A stretch of DNA of 64,000 bases from Gammaproteobacteria bacterium LSUCC0112 (lineage in GTDB: Bacteria; Pseudomonadota; Gammaproteobacteria; Pseudomonadales; Pseudohongiellaceae), in assembly GCA_004535785.1 (NCBI GenBank), contig SPIB01000001.1, forward strand, positions 709,141-773,140, given 5' to 3'. Of the stretch, positions 19,546-29,690 are shown piece after piece. Position 1 is the stretch's first letter, and every line of letters begins with the position of its first letter. The position numbers and the translations under genes were made by a program. The notes under the pieces were generated by a model, which had not been told where the DNA came from, did no database searches, and was given only the letters and a program-made list of their open reading frames with translations.

Positions 19546-20770
19546 AAGTTTGCCCAAGTAGCGAACGTGAGAAAGTGTGCGCCAATTCGGCCATTGCATC
19601 CAGCAGCTGCTGCAACTGCTCGTCTGTGTGCACAGCCGAAAGTGTAATTCTAAGCCGCGAACGTCCAACCGGGACAGTTGGCGGGCGAATCGCGGTCACA
19701 TGCAAACCTCGTGTCAGCAAAAACTCACTGGCTGCGACGGCCTGATCCACGTCGCCCAACATCAGAGCCTGGACAGGTGTATGTGAGGGCAGCAAGGGCA
19801 AACCAAGCCTCTGCATACCCGATCGGAAGCGGCTGATCAACGCTTGCAAGCGCTGCCGGCGCCAGGGTTCATTGGTGATCAATGTCAGGCTGGCTCGCGT
19901 AGCCTGTGCCAGTGCAGGCGGCATGGCGGTTGTGAAGGTATAGGTCCGGGCAAATTGTTCAAGGTAGGCAATCAACGCGCTATCACCCGCGACAAACGCC
20001 CCGGCAGTGCCAAACGCCTTGCCAAAAGTACCAATCAGAACCGGTACGTCGCACTGATCAAGCAGGGTGTCCTCGCTGAAACTGGCAATGACACCTTGCC
20101 CGCCAACCCCCAGACAACCCATACCATGGGCATCGTCCACCATGAGGCCGGCGCCATAACGGCGCGCCAGCTCAATCATGCCCGGCAATGGCGCAACATC
20201 ACCATCCATACTGAAAACACCATCCGTGACAATTAAACACGGAGACTCTTTTTCATCACGCAAGGCTTGCTCAAGGGCCGGCAGACTGGCATGTGTAAAT
20301 CGGCGCGACCTGGCTCGGCTGAGCCAGCCTCCATCCAGTAACGACGCGTGATTGAGTGCGTCCTGCAGCACCACTGACTGTGCGTTGGTGAGCGCATTGA
20401 TGACACCCAGATTGGCCATGTAGCCCGTGGAGAACAGCAGCGTACGCTCTCGGCCGGTAAATGCCGCGAGCTCTTCTTCCAACTGATCATGGACACGACA
20501 GTGACCCGTCACCATATGTGAGGCGCCGCTGCCAACGCCGTATTCGCGGGCACCATCAAAAAATGCCGAAACAACATCCGGATGATTGGACAGCCCCAGA
20601 TAGTCGTTGGAACAAAACGAAATCCGTGTGTGTCCATTAACCGACATGGACGGTGTGCAAGGACCCCGCCGCTCAAGTCGTTGACGCATCAGTCCTTGTT
20701 GGCGCCGAGACTCCATCGCTGGCTGCAAAGCAGCACGCCATCGCGCGCGGTCACTGTCTGTCGGGATCAC
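19532..20770 (-). CDS. bioF: 8-amino-7-oxononanoate synthase
   Basis: PLP enzyme joining pimeloyl thioester and alanine, the first ring-forming step of biotin synthesis. About 412 residues, family size. Landmarks: SFCSNDYLGLSNHP, GVGSGASHMVTGH, LLFSTGYMANLGV, ALNHASLLDG, VTDGVFSMDGDVAPL, MVDDAHGMGCLG, and the PLP lysine in IGTFGKAFGTAGAF. The start is GTG at 20770, seven bases after a GAGG that overlaps the bioB stop; an in-frame TTG at 20773 is too close to it. The gap to bioB is 9 bases, so they are co-translated. Confidence 0.96.
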   Translation of the reverse strand: MIPTDSDRARWRAALQPAMESRRQQGLMRQRLERRGPCTPSMSVNGHTRISFCSNDYLGLSNHPDVVSAFFDGAREYGVGSGASHMVTGHCRVHDQLEEELAAFTGRERTLLFSTGYMANLGVINALTNAQSVVLQDALNHASLLDGGWLSRARSRRFTHASLPALEQALRDEKESPCLIVTDGVFSMDGDVAPLPGMIELARRYGAGLMVDDAHGMGCLGVGGQGVIASFSEDTLLDQCDVPVLIGTFGKAFGTAGAFVAGDSALIAYLEQFARTYTFTTAMPPALAQATRASLTLITNEPWRRQRLQALISRFRSGMQRLGLPLLPSHTPVQALMLGDVDQAVAASEFLLTRGLHVTAIRPPTVPVGRSRLRITLSAVHTDEQLQQLLDAMAELAHTFSRSLLGQTYVNN

Positions 20771-20779
20771 CAACAGGCC

Positions 20780-21793
20780 TCAGGACGCGGCGTAAAACAT
20801 GGGATGGACGACCGGAGTCGGCTGGACACTATGAGGTGGCGTCGACGCACCTTCCGCTTGCAGTCCCAGTCGGCGAAACATCGCCAGATCCTGACTCTCT
20901 TCAGGCAGCGGTGTGGTCAGCAGTTTTTCACCATAAAAAATCGAGTTTGCGCCAGCAAAAAAACACAACGCCTGCGTTTGTTCATTCATCTGCTGTCGAC
21001 CTGCAGACAAACGCACATAGGATGCTGGCATCATTATCCGGGCAACCGCTATCGTCCTCACAAAATCAAAGGCGTCGAGCTCTTCAACATTCGCCAGCGG
21101 TGTGCCTTTGACTTTGACCAGATTGTTGATCGGCACGCTGTCCGGATGCGCGGGCATATTGGCCAGTTGCTGCAACAGTCCCACGCGATCCTCCGCCGTT
21201 TCTCCCATGCCCACAATGCCGCCACTGCATACTTTCATGCCGGCATCACGTACATAAGTCAGTGTATCCAGACGCCCTTGGTAGGTGCGCGTACTGATAA
21301 TTTCACCATAATACTCCGGGGAGGTATCCAGATTATGGTTGTAATAATCCAGCCCGGCCTGCGCCAGCGCATCAGCCTGTTCAGGTGTCAATGCACCCAG
21401 CGTCATGCACGTCTCAAGACCGAGATCTCTCACCTGTCTGACCATTTCCAGTACCACCGGAAAATCCTTGTCTGAAGGATTCTTCCATGCAGCCCCCATA
21501 CAAAAACGCGCCGCGCCACTGTCCAGCGCTGCTTTGGCCTGTGTCACTACTTTCTCGACCTCCAGCAACTTTTCTTTTTTGAGACCCGTGTTGTAGTGAC
21601 CACTTTGGGGACAATATTTGCAATCTTCCGGGCAAGCGCCGGTTTTGATGGACAGCAAGGTGCTCATTTGAATGCGGTTTGGATCAAAAAACTGACGGTG
21701 AACGGTTTGCGCCTGAAACAGCAAATCCATCATAGGCAGATCAAACAGCGCCTGGATTTCGTTCCGTGTCCAATTATTGCGAATCACTGACAT
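20780..21793 (-). CDS. bioB: Biotin synthase (radical SAM)
   Basis: Inserts sulfur into dethiobiotin. The 337-residue protein has the radical SAM cluster motif in [16 protein letters not shown], the 2Fe-2S cysteine regions ([21 protein letters not shown]) and the [13 protein letters not shown] loop. The ATG at 21793 ([20 protein letters not shown]) is the family start; the frame itself extends to 21862. First gene of bioB-bioF-bioD, behind a strong promoter whose -35 box is inside a BirA operator. Confidence 0.97.
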   Translation of the reverse strand: MSVIRNNWTRNEIQALFDLPMMDLLFQAQTVHRQFFDPNRIQMSTLLSIKTGACPEDCKYCPQSGHYNTGLKKEKLLEVEKVVTQAKAALDSGAARFCMGAAWKNPSDKDFPVVLEMVRQVRDLGLETCMTLGALTPEQADALAQAGLDYYNHNLDTSPEYYGEIISTRTYQGRLDTLTYVRDAGMKVCSGGIVGMGETAEDRVGLLQQLANMPAHPDSVPINNLVKVKGTPLANVEELDAFDFVRTIAVARIMMPASYVRLSAGRQQMNEQTQALCFFAGANSIFYGEKLLTTPLPEESQDLAMFRRLGLQAEGASTPPHSVQPTPVVHPMFYAAS

Positions 21794-21888
21794 CAGATAT
21801 TTCCCTGTAACAATCGAGTCATCCCGGAGGCGTTTTCGCGCGGCAGGCGGTCTGGCAAGCATCTATAGTGAGTTTAGAGTGGGGGGCC

Positions 21889-21916
21889 ATTTTATAATTC
21901 AGCGGCAACTTGTCAA
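21889..21916 (-). promoter_or_regulatory. bioBFD promoter
   Basis: Minus-strand TTGACA (21911-21916, consensus), 16-base spacer, TAAAAT (21889-21894). The -35 box is part of the BirA half-site. A plus-strand TATAAT (21893-21898) overlaps the -10 region and could serve the divergent comF-bioA side. Confidence 0.8.
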
Positions 21917-21941
21917 CCTGAAAAAATTTTTTGATTTACAA
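21910..21941. promoter_or_regulatory. BirA (biotin repressor) operator
   Basis: TTGTCAACC (21910-21918) and GATTTACAA (21933-21941) are near-perfect inverted half-sites separated by an A/T-rich 14-base spacer. This matches the BirA consensus TTGTAAACC-N14-16-GGTTTACAA apart from one base in each half. It covers the bioB -35 box and abuts the comF ATG, so biotinyl-AMP-bound BirA should repress bioBFD and may affect comF-bioA too. Confidence 0.85.
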
Positions 21942-22721
21942 ATGATCAAATTTTACACAACATTACACCGCATTTTGAGACAGACAACTGCGACCCTAAG
22001 CCCACCTCAACACTGCCTGTGTTGTCGGGTCCCGACGCGCAGGTGGCTGGCCTTATGCGAGGACTGCGAGGGTGAACTACCTTGGCAACCACCATCCTGT
22101 TGTCGTTGTGGTATCTGGGAAGCCGACGTAGCGACGTTTTCCAACGCTCACCATGCAATCGACACGGAATACGTGTGCATGAGCTGCCAGCAATCCCCGC
22201 CGGCATTTGATCGCTGTTTGTCTGTATTTGCTTATGAGGCGCCGGTTTCATCGATGATCAACAACTTGAAAGAACACGCCGGCTTCAAAGAAGCGCGCTA
22301 TCTGGGGTACCACTTGCAGGCGAGCTTCAGGCAGTTCTATTTTGAACAGGCGACAACTATGCCGGATTTCCTGCTGCCCGTGCCGCTGCATGCAAGCCGG
22401 CTTCGTAAACGAGGTTTTAATCAATCAGTCTTGCTCGCCAGGGCGATTTCCGGATCCAGCGGCGTTCCCATGTTGCTGCACGCCTGTCAACGACATGCCA
22501 GCCACCATAGCCAACGTGGACTTAACGCCAACGAACGGCGGGCAAACATGCGTTACGTATTTACTGCCGGCAATCAAATACATCGGGCGACCGCGCAACA
22601 TGTCGCCATCATTGACGATGTGGTCACCACCACGGCGACCGTTGATGCCATGTCAGCCGTTCTGCGCGATCAGGGGGTCGCCAGGATTGATGTCTGGTCC
22701 GTTGCACGCACCAACCGATAA
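21942..22721 (+). CDS. comF: ComF family phosphoribosyltransferase-like protein
   Basis: A 259-residue ComF/GntX-type protein, linked to DNA uptake and use of extracellular DNA. The N-terminus has a four-Cys zinc-ribbon-like region ([18 protein letters not shown], then SCCRCGIW) and [12 protein letters not shown]. The second half is a phosphoribosyltransferase fold: [28 protein letters not shown] and the PRPP-loop-like [17 protein letters not shown]. The ATG at 21942 has no ribosome-binding site and abuts the BirA operator. An upstream in-frame GTG at 21879 would place the operator inside the gene. comF beside bioB is common in Pseudomonas relatives. Confidence 0.88.
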   Translation: MIKFYTTLHRILRQTTATLSPPQHCLCCRVPTRRWLALCEDCEGELPWQPPSCCRCGIWEADVATFSNAHHAIDTEYVCMSCQQSPPAFDRCLSVFAYEAPVSSMINNLKEHAGFKEARYLGYHLQASFRQFYFEQATTMPDFLLPVPLHASRLRKRGFNQSVLLARAISGSSGVPMLLHACQRHASHHSQRGLNANERRANMRYVFTAGNQIHRATAQHVAIIDDVVTTTATVDAMSAVLRDQGVARIDVWSVARTNR

Positions 22722-22740
22722 CTCACCCGTGACACTCAAC

Positions 22741-24042
22741 ATGATGACAAAGACTGAACGTAACGCGCTGCTGCAGTTTGATCACGCGCATCTTATCCAC
22801 CCTTACACGTCCATGACCAACCCACTGCCGGTGTTCCTCGTCGAGCGCGCTGAGGGTTGCGAACTCGCACTTGCTGATGGCCGACGTTTGGTAGACGGCA
22901 TGAGTTCCTGGTGGGCAGCCGTGCATGGTTATAATCATCCTGTGCTGAATGATGCGATTACCCAACAATTGGGCAGGATGGCGCATGTGATGTTTGGTGG
23001 CCTGACCCACGGACCCGCTATCAATCTGGCAAGGCAACTGCTGGCGCTTACGCCGCCAGCGCTGAGCAAGGTATTTTTCTGTGACTCAGGCTCAGTTGCC
23101 GTGGAGGCCGCCATCAAAATGGCGATCCAGTATTGGGCCGCTGACAGGCAGCCGCAGAAGTGCCGTCTTCTGAGTTTTCGCCGTGCGTATCATGGCGACA
23201 CGTTTGCAGCCATGTCCGTCTGTGACCCGGTCACCGGTATGCACACGCTGTTTGAGCGCGTACTGAACCGCCAACTGTTTGCCGACGCGCCGCGTATTGC
23301 CTTCAGCGCCACCTGGCATCCCGATGACATCGCCAGTGTGCACGCGCTCTTATCCGCCCACCATCATGAAGTGGCGGCAGTGATCATAGAACCGGTTGTG
23401 CAAGGAGCCGGCGGCATGTTTTTTTATTCGCCGCATTTTTTGCGCGAGCTGCGCCGGCTTTGTGATCAGTATCAGGTGCTGCTGATTGCTGATGAAATTG
23501 CGACTGGTTTTGGCCGCACCGGCAAGATGTTTGCCTGCGAGCATGCCGGGATTACCCCGGATATTCTCTGCCTTGGCAAAGCACTGACCGGCGGTTACAT
23601 GACACTGGCTGCCACGCTGACAAGCACACAGATTGCCGAGACGATTTCCCGCGACGGCGGTGCGTTCATGCATGGCCCTACGTTTATGGCCAACCCACTG
23701 GCGTGTGCAGTCGCCAGCGCCAGTCTCAGATTGCTCAACAACAGTCCGTGGCAACAACGCGTTTACGCCATAGAACAACAGATGACTGAAGAACTGGCGC
23801 CTTGCCGACTGTCAGCCGGGGTGGCTGATGTCAGAGTACTGGGGGCGATTGGTGTCGTCGAAATGAAGCTGCCTGTCAATATGCGGACATTACAACCACG
23901 ACTGGTCGAGTTGGGCGTGTGGATACGACCCTTCGGACGCCTGATTTACTTGATGCCGCCATTTGTGATCTCTGCCGCGCAACTGACGGTATTAACGACT
24001 GCGGTCAAGACGGTTGTCAACGAGATAGCCGCACAGTCGTAA
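22741..24042 (+). CDS. bioA: Adenosylmethionine-8-amino-7-oxononanoate aminotransferase
   Basis: PLP aminotransferase using S-adenosylmethionine as amino donor in biotin synthesis. The 433 residues show the BioA start [20 protein letters not shown] and [15 protein letters not shown], then [62 protein letters not shown], the PLP lysine in [12 protein letters not shown], and [13 protein letters not shown]. Start at ATG 22741; the frame extends back into comF. It is 19 bases downstream of comF and divergent from bioBFD, like E. coli bioA, but with comF inserted next to the operator. Confidence 0.96.
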   Translation: MMTKTERNALLQFDHAHLIHPYTSMTNPLPVFLVERAEGCELALADGRRLVDGMSSWWAAVHGYNHPVLNDAITQQLGRMAHVMFGGLTHGPAINLARQLLALTPPALSKVFFCDSGSVAVEAAIKMAIQYWAADRQPQKCRLLSFRRAYHGDTFAAMSVCDPVTGMHTLFERVLNRQLFADAPRIAFSATWHPDDIASVHALLSAHHHEVAAVIIEPVVQGAGGMFFYSPHFLRELRRLCDQYQVLLIADEIATGFGRTGKMFACEHAGITPDILCLGKALTGGYMTLAATLTSTQIAETISRDGGAFMHGPTFMANPLACAVASASLRLLNNSPWQQRVYAIEQQMTEELAPCRLSAGVADVRVLGAIGVVEMKLPVNMRTLQPRLVELGVWIRPFGRLIYLMPPFVISAAQLTVLTTAVKTVVNEIAAQS

Positions 24043-24055
24043 GGGCAGTGGACAG

Positions 24056-24892
24056 TCAGAATTGATACTTGATGGTGCCGTAGGCAACGCTGCCTGCTGG
24101 CTCAACGGCGTTGGATCTGCGTGTCACTGCAGGTGACTGCAAGCGACTGTCCAACATATTTCTGACACCCAGAGAAATGGACGCATTACCCTGGCGACCG
24201 GCTCTGACGTTATATCCATAACTCAGGTCCAGCGTCGTAATCTGGCCGACCAGCTCATTGAGATCGTCCACATTCAAATTTTCCAGACTCAACAAGCCAA
24301 GCTGGTCGAGCGCACCGGAATAACTGGTGACCGCTGTGGCCGTGTGGTTTCCTATCTGCCAACTGAACGTCAAACTGCTCTGACGCTCTGGCATCAAGGC
24401 TATCGAGGAGGCCACACCTTCAGCGCGAGCACCCAGCAGACTGCTCTCACGCGCGGCGGCAGGGCTCACCGGGTTGTACAAATAACTGGTGTTGGTGCTC
24501 AGCACAAACTGCCCAAACCGGGGAGACTCCCAGACATAAGACGAGTTCAGATCCAGGCCTTGTTTACCCGGAATGGCGTTAAAACCACGACTCATCAGCA
24601 CGGGCTCGTAGCTGACATCCAGCAACCGCAACGTGTCTTCATTCGCCTGCAAGGCAGGAAATGCCTCCAGTCGCAATGCCGGGCTCAAGGTCACGGGCGG
24701 TTCAGATGCCGGCCGCACGAACTGCATCACCGCAGACACAGCAGCCCCGGCAAAACCACGCTCTTCAGCGACCTTATCCGCGCTCGCTGACTCCGGTTCT
24801 TCGTCGGCAAACGCTGAAAAAGGGGCAGCCAAAACAGACACTGCAAGCAGCAGTTGTCGGCCGAGCGTAAACCTTTTTAAGTCAAGTGCCAT
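24056..24892 (-). CDS. Small outer-membrane beta-barrel protein resembling the TonB-receptor C-terminus
   Basis: 278 residues from the ATG at 24892. A signal peptide is clear (KRFTLGRQLLLAVSVLAAPFSAFA, cut after about residue 30 in pieces LLLAVSVLAAP and FSAFA). After a low-complexity acidic/Ala segment come repeated amphipathic strands (LDLNSSYVWESPRFGQFVL, STNTSYLYNPVSP, SLTFSWQIGNHTA, TLDLSYGYNVR, ASISLGVRNMLDS) and the last residues are GTIKYQF. The GVRNMLDS strand and terminal Phe are typical of the last strands of TonB-dependent receptors. There is no TonB box and no plug domain. Unknown function. It lies between folK and bioA with its own orientation. Confidence 0.6.
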   Translation of the reverse strand: MALDLKRFTLGRQLLLAVSVLAAPFSAFADEEPESASADKVAEERGFAGAAVSAVMQFVRPASEPPVTLSPALRLEAFPALQANEDTLRLLDVSYEPVLMSRGFNAIPGKQGLDLNSSYVWESPRFGQFVLSTNTSYLYNPVSPAAARESSLLGARAEGVASSIALMPERQSSLTFSWQIGNHTATAVTSYSGALDQLGLLSLENLNVDDLNELVGQITTLDLSYGYNVRAGRQGNASISLGVRNMLDSRLQSPAVTRRSNAVEPAGSVAYGTIKYQF

Positions 24893-24957
24893 GGGTTCGC
24901 CACTAAAGTGGAAAGTGTGAATCTGGACCAACGAGTATACATGCTTCAAGCAAGCGT

Positions 24958-25518
24958 TCAAGCACCCTGGCGCAGGATTCTGACAAGTTCCTGAACTGAT
25001 CGGCTGTCGCCCGGAAAACAAAAGTCGGGCCAGACCTGGCAGAGTGGCTCAAGTACAAATAATCGTTGTCTGGCTCGCGGATGTGGCAAGGTCAGCGCTG
25101 TTGAGTCAATCAGATGTTCGCCGAAGCTGATGATATCAAGATCAACCACACGCGCTTCGTTACGAACACCTTTACGTTGCCGGCCGAAGCGGGCCTCGAT
25201 ACCTTGTAATTCGGCGAGCAGGCCCTGCGGGCTTAGTGACGTGTGTGGGCAAATCACCACCACAGCGTTGGCGAACATCGGGCTGCCTGGCGGACAGTCA
25301 ACCGGATCGGTGATGATGATGTCAGACGCTAAAAGCGGCGCCGTCGACAATAATTGCAGTGACGGCAGCACCGCCCTCACGTTGTCTCCAGGAGCGCTCC
25401 CCATAATACCGCGTGCTCCCGGTAAATTTGAACCCAGCGCAATAACCGCTTTGGGCACAGCCCTCGCCTGAGGACTGTGCCGGTAGAGATCAGCGATGGT
25501 ATTCAGCTGAGTACTCAT
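24958..25518 (-). CDS. folK: 2-amino-4-hydroxy-6-hydroxymethyldihydropteridine pyrophosphokinase
   Basis: 187 residues similar to HPPK, which pyrophosphorylates the pterin used by Fol[14 protein letters not shown] is the substrate loop, [12 protein letters not shown] and [14 protein letters not shown] follow, then the signature reads [12 protein letters not shown], with Glu where the family usually has Gly or Ala. The C-terminal [18 protein letters not shown] is typical. There are about 35 extra residues at the N-terminus. It overlaps the hemE 3' end by 29 bases. The slightly off signature means a second, canonical folK elsewhere (beside pcnB-panB) cannot be excluded. Confidence 0.8.
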   Translation of the reverse strand: MSTQLNTIADLYRHSPQARAVPKAVIALGSNLPGARGIMGSAPGDNVRAVLPSLQLLSTAPLLASDIIITDPVDCPPGSPMFANAVVVICPHTSLSPQGLLAELQGIEARFGRQRKGVRNEARVVDLDIISFGEHLIDSTALTLPHPRARQRLFVLEPLCQVWPDFCFPGDSRSVQELVRILRQGA

Positions 25519-26554
25519 GCACCGCGTCCACAAATGCACTGACGTTGGCCGGATCAACATCAGGCGTTATACCGTGCCCAAGGTTGAACACGTGACCATT
25601 GCCCGCACCAAAGGAGGCCAGGATTCGACGTACTTCGGCCCGAATACTGTCCGGCGTGGAGTACAGAATTGAAGGATCCATATTGCCTTGCAATGAGACC
25701 TTGTTGCCAATCAAGGCGCGGGCGCGACCAATCTCGATGGTCCAATCCAGACCGACGCAGTCGCATCCGCTGTCAGCGATATCATCCAGCCACAAGCCAC
25801 CATTTTTGGTGAACAAAATGACCGGCACCTTGCGGCCTTGTGACTCGCGTGTCAGACCAGCCACAATTTTTTTCATGTAGGCCAATGAAAATTCGCGGTA
25901 CGCCTGCGTGGTGAGAATACCGCCCCAAGTATCAAATATCTGCACCGCCTGAGCGCCGGCAGCGATCTGTGCATTCAGGTAAGCCGTCACCGATTGCGCC
26001 AGTTTGTCCAACAGCAGGTGCATCTGCTCGGGCTGGTTATACATGAACGCTTTGGCGTGACGGAAATCTTTGCTGCCACTGCCTTCAATCATGTAGGTCG
26101 CCAGGGTCCAGGGACTGCCTGAAAAACCGATCAAAGGTACCGATCCATTAAGCTCACGCCTGATCAGCGACACCGCATCGGTGACGTAACTCAGATCACG
26201 GGCGATGTCAGGGATTGGTAACTGATCGACGTCCGCTGCAGTGCGGATGGTCTTGCGAAAGCGCGGCCCTTCTCCTTCCGAAAAGTACAAACCCAGCCCC
26301 ATTGCATCAGGAATGGTCAAAATATCCGAGAACAGAATGGCCGCATCCATGGCGTAACGACGCAAAGGCTGCAGTGTCACCTCACAGGCAAGCTCAGGTG
26401 ATTGGCAAAGGCTCATAAAATCGCCCGCCTTTTGCCGGGTTGCGCGGTACTCAGGCAAGTAACGTCCTGCCTGGCGCATCATCCATATCGGCGTCACATC
26501 AACAGGCTGACCGGTTAATGCTCTGAGAAATCTGTCATTTTTTAGTGCAGCCAC
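25490..26554 (-). CDS. hemE: Uroporphyrinogen decarboxylase
   Basis: Removes four acetate carboxyls from uroporphyrinogen III to give coproporphyrinogen III in heme synthesis. 354 residues with [19 protein letters not shown] (arginines binding the tetrapyrrole), [12 protein letters not shown] with the catalytic Asp, [24 protein letters not shown], and the C-terminal [13 protein letters not shown]. Full length and canonical. It follows aroB by 42 bases on the same strand; in Pseudomonas the aroKB block is followed by damX, so the hemE placement is a variation. Confidence 0.97.
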   Translation of the reverse strand: MAALKNDRFLRALTGQPVDVTPIWMMRQAGRYLPEYRATRQKAGDFMSLCQSPELACEVTLQPLRRYAMDAAILFSDILTIPDAMGLGLYFSEGEGPRFRKTIRTAADVDQLPIPDIARDLSYVTDAVSLIRRELNGSVPLIGFSGSPWTLATYMIEGSGSKDFRHAKAFMYNQPEQMHLLLDKLAQSVTAYLNAQIAAGAQAVQIFDTWGGILTTQAYREFSLAYMKKIVAGLTRESQGRKVPVILFTKNGGLWLDDIADSGCDCVGLDWTIEIGRARALIGNKVSLQGNMDPSILYSTPDSIRAEVRRILASFGAGNGHVFNLGHGITPDVDPANVSAFVDAVHEYSAEYHR

Positions 26555-26596
26555 GGGCAGCTCCTTAGCGCTTGCGAAACAATCAGTAAATTAAAT

Positions 26597-27685
26597 TCAA
26601 CGACACAAGGTATTGCCGGCACTCAGCGTCTGTTCAAGCAATTCCGGATGGATACCAGACTCAATGACGGCATGGCCTAACTCTTTCATCAATACAAAGC
26701 GGATTTTGCCGGCCTGTACTTTTTTGTCCACGGACATCAGCGCCAGAAACTGCGCAGGGGTCATGTCAGGCGGTGGTGCAACCGGCAATCCGGCGCGCTC
26801 GATCAGCGCACGGGCGCGCGCAGCATCGGCTGCATCCAGCCAACCCAGGCGCCGGGAAAGATCCGCAGCCATGACCATACCCGCAGCCACGGCCTCACCG
26901 TGTAACCAGGTGCCATAACCCATGGCCGCTTCGATGGCATGGCCAAAGGTATGTCCGAGGTTCAGCAAGGCGCGCAGCCCACCTTCTTTCTCATCAGCAG
27001 CAACAATACGTGCTTTTTCTTCACAACAAATCATGACCGCTTCAGCCAGTTTATTCACATCACGCGCCAGCAACGCATCCATGTTTTCTTCCAGCCAGCC
27101 AAAAAACGCCGCGTTGCCCAAGAGTCCGTACTTGATGACCTCTGCCAGCCCTGCCTGCAGCTCTCGTATCGGCAAACTTTCCAAGACATCGATGTCGGCC
27201 AGCACACACTGTGGTTGATAAAACGCACCTATCATGTTCTTGCCGAGTGCGTGATTCACGCCGGTTTTACCGCCGACTGACGAGTCCACCTGTGACAACA
27301 AGGTGGTTGGAATCTGAATAAAGTTAACACCGCGCTGGTACACCGCAGCCGCAAATCCCGCCATGTCACCCGTTACACCGCCGCCCAGTGCAATCAACGT
27401 CGTCCCGCGTTCATGTCGTTTGAGCAATAATTCATCAAAGATCAGATTCAGAGTGTCGAGATTTTTATTGTGCTCGCCATCAGGCAACACAATCACGTCA
27501 CACTGCTTGTCGGATAATGTCGATATCAGTTTGTCGAGATAGAGCGGGGCGACCACGTCATTGCTGACAATCAGAACCTGCTGGCCGTTGATATGGGGCA
27601 ACAACAGATCCGCCCGGGTCAACAAGCCGGTTCCGACGTAAATAGGGTAGCTACGATCCCCGAGTTCAACTGTCAGCGTATGCAT
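26597..27685 (-). CDS. aroB: 3-dehydroquinate synthase
   Basis: Second step of the shikimate pathway, NAD- and zinc-dependent. 362 residues beginning [18 protein letters not shown]. Motifs in order: [30 protein letters not shown] for NAD binding, the [21 protein letters not shown] substrate loop (given here in part), GLAEVIKYG with the first zinc ligand, [13 protein letters not shown] and [10 protein letters not shown] with the two zinc histidines. The gap to aroK is 28 bases, the standard aroK-aroB pair. Confidence 0.97.
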   Translation of the reverse strand: MHTLTVELGDRSYPIYVGTGLLTRADLLLPHINGQQVLIVSNDVVAPLYLDKLISTLSDKQCDVIVLPDGEHNKNLDTLNLIFDELLLKRHERGTTLIALGGGVTGDMAGFAAAVYQRGVNFIQIPTTLLSQVDSSVGGKTGVNHALGKNMIGAFYQPQCVLADIDVLESLPIRELQAGLAEVIKYGLLGNAAFFGWLEENMDALLARDVNKLAEAVMICCEEKARIVAADEKEGGLRALLNLGHTFGHAIEAAMGYGTWLHGEAVAAGMVMAADLSRRLGWLDAADAARARALIERAGLPVAPPPDMTPAQFLALMSVDKKVQAGKIRFVLMKELGHAVIESGIHPELLEQTLSAGNTLCR

Positions 27686-27713
27686 GGTGTCTGGTTCCGA
27701 TCAGAGGACGATT

Positions 27714-28256
27714 TCAGCTAACAGCGCCTGTCTCTGGCTTTGCAGTCAGGTGCTGAAGTATCTCATTGACAACGGCTCGCGGGCCGCGGCGACTGGTGTC
27801 TATTGTGATGTGAGCCGTCTCGATGTAGAAGGGTTCTCTGATTTTCATCAATTCCCGAATTCTGGCCTGAGGGTCCGCGGTTTGTAGCAGCGGGCGGTTG
27901 CGGTCTTTGCTGGTGCGTTCAAACTGCTGCGCAAGCGACGCTTTCAAGTACACAACTGTGCCGCGCGCGTGCAGATTGTGTCGACTCACGGCAGACAATA
28001 TAGCGCCGCCGCCGGTTGCCATCACGATACCTTCCCGCTGACTCAATGCATCGACCATGCGCTCTTCACGCACGCGAAACCCGGCCTCACCTTCTACATC
28101 AAAAATCCACGGAATGTCGGCACCGGTAATTGCTTCAATCTCCCGATCCGAGTCATAAAATGGTTTGCCCAGTGCTGCCGCCAGCATGCGCCCAATGGTA
28201 CTTTTACCAACCCCCATGGGGCCGATCAGAAATACATTGTTGTGCGTAACCATCAC
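27714..28256 (-). CDS. aroK: Shikimate kinase
   Basis: Phosphorylates shikimate in aromatic amino acid synthesis. 180 residues with Walker A GPMGVGKSTIGR, the shikimate site FYDSDREIEAITG, GEAGFRVREERM, the GGG of MATGGGAIL, and the lid arginines in RNRPLL. It follows the pil operon by 111 bases and precedes aroB, the classical pilQ-aroK-aroB linkage. Start at the ATG with a tandem MM; the second Met is also possible. Confidence 0.96.
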   Translation of the reverse strand: MMVTHNNVFLIGPMGVGKSTIGRMLAAALGKPFYDSDREIEAITGADIPWIFDVEGEAGFRVREERMVDALSQREGIVMATGGGAILSAVSRHNLHARGTVVYLKASLAQQFERTSKDRNRPLLQTADPQARIRELMKIREPFYIETAHITIDTSRRGPRAVVNEILQHLTAKPETGAVS

Positions 28257-28367
28257 TGAAACCGCCGTCGCCCGAACAGGGCATGCTCAAATTCAAGCGC
28301 GCAATCTAACCTGTATAGCCTCAAAAACTCAAGTTAAACCCTGAATTCGGCTCAGTGCCAGACCTGA

Positions 28368-29690
28368 TCAAGGTGACTCAAAACCATCCTCCCAGCGCGA
28401 CTCCGATACAATTTCAGGGGTAATAAAAATCAACAATTCAGTGCGATGCGCGGTACTTGTTTGTCGGCGAAAGAACCCTCCAAGCACCGGCAATCGCCCA
28501 AGACCGGGTGTCACGGCCTCAGCGCGCGTCGACTCTTCACGAAAAATTCCTCCCAATACCAGTGTTTCACCATTGTTGACCAACACGCTTGTGTTAATGG
28601 TATTGGTATTGATGGCCGGCACGTCGCCACTGCCAGATGCAACGGAGTCTTGTCGGATATTAAGTCGCATGATGATTCGCCCGTCGGGAGTAATCAGCGG
28701 TGTCACATCAAGCGCCAACACGGCATCCACAAATTCCGTTGTAGAGCCACCTGCGGTGCCCCCCGCCTGGGCCTGATAGGGAATACGCACCCCCGATTGA
28801 ATGAGGGCTGCCATATTGTCCTGCGTGGTGACGCGAGGCCGCGCGATCAACTCGGCCTTGCCAGCGCGCTCCAGCGCAGCGATTTCCAGATCAAGCACCT
28901 GATAGTCTCTTGCCCCGGCGACCCTGGCAATGGACGCAAGCTGATGATCGGCAGACAAACTCAGGAGATTGGCTGTCGGCCAATCAGTCGAAGACGGTTC
29001 TTTTGCCGATGCCAGAAACCCCCAGCGCATCCCCAGTTCGCGACCACTGTCCAGCGTGGCACTGACAATTCGCGCCTCAATCAGCACCTGTTTGACAGGT
29101 ACATCGATGATGCCCAACAAATCCTCGACGGCACGCAAACTGGTGGCGGTATCCCTGACAATCAATGTATTGGTGCGTTGATCCACTCGCACCGAACCAC
29201 GTTCGGATAACAAACTGCCCGCAGCAAGCGACTCACTCCCGAGCAACAACTGCAGCATGGCCTGACCATCGGCATAGTTCAGCTGCAGAAACTTCGTCTC
29301 AAGCGTCTCCAGCAGCTGTTCGCGAACTTTCAGCTCCATGTCCTGACTGACAAGCTGCTCAGGCCTTGCAACGGCCAACACACCACCGCGCAAACGAAAG
29401 GACAGTTCGCGGCCAAACAGCAGCATATCAAGCGCCTGTTCAACCGGCAGTTGTTCAATGTGCAGACTGACCAAACCCGCCACGCCCTCAGCCAATACCA
29501 GATTCACACCCAATTCATCTGCGATGACCTGTAACGCATCGGCGAGTGGCAGATCTACAAAATTCACCGTCAGCAGGTTATCTGTGTTATTTGCCAGTAC
29601 TGGCGACACAGTGACCAGGTCGTAGAGCAATACCAAAACAAAACAAACCGCCACGAAGCTATTTTGACGCAACACGGTGCAGACGCCCAT
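28368..29690 (-). CDS. pilQ: Short PilQ-type secretin
   Basis: Outer-membrane secretin of the type IV pilus. The 440-residue form from the ATG at 29690 has a signal-like hydrophobic segment (about 11-29, SFVAVCFVLVLLYDLV), an STN domain (about 38-108, NFVDLPLADALQVIADELG), a NolW/N1-type domain (about 120-205, VRVDQRTNTLIVRDT) and the secretin domain (about 205-435, with the VDVPVKQVLIEARIV-type entry and VLVNNGETLVLGGIFREE near the end). Typical PilQ proteins are near 700 residues with N-terminal AMIN domains; these are missing here. It overlaps the pilO-like gene by 32 bases. Synteny with pilMNO and aroKB makes the assignment firm. Confidence 0.85.
   Translation of the reverse strand: MGVCTVLRQNSFVAVCFVLVLLYDLVTVSPVLANNTDNLLTVNFVDLPLADALQVIADELGVNLVLAEGVAGLVSLHIEQLPVEQALDMLLFGRELSFRLRGGVLAVARPEQLVSQDMELKVREQLLETLETKFLQLNYADGQAMLQLLLGSESLAAGSLLSERGSVRVDQRTNTLIVRDTATSLRAVEDLLGIIDVPVKQVLIEARIVSATLDSGRELGMRWGFLASAKEPSSTDWPTANLLSLSADHQLASIARVAGARDYQVLDLEIAALERAGKAELIARPRVTTQDNMAALIQSGVRIPYQAQAGGTAGGSTTEFVDAVLALDVTPLITPDGRIIMRLNIRQDSVASGSGDVPAINTNTINTSVLVNNGETLVLGGIFREESTRAEAVTPGLGRLPVLGGFFRRQTSTAHRTELLIFITPEIVSESRWEDGFESP

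Noticed and set aside
20582-21475. Plus-strand open frame (297 codons) opposite bioF and bioB
   Set aside because: Antisense to two certain genes; composition atypical.
24958-25518. FolB (dihydroneopterin aldolase) as an alternative identity
   Set aside because: The order of ALGSN, the DLDII signature and LPHPR matches HPPK, not aldolase.
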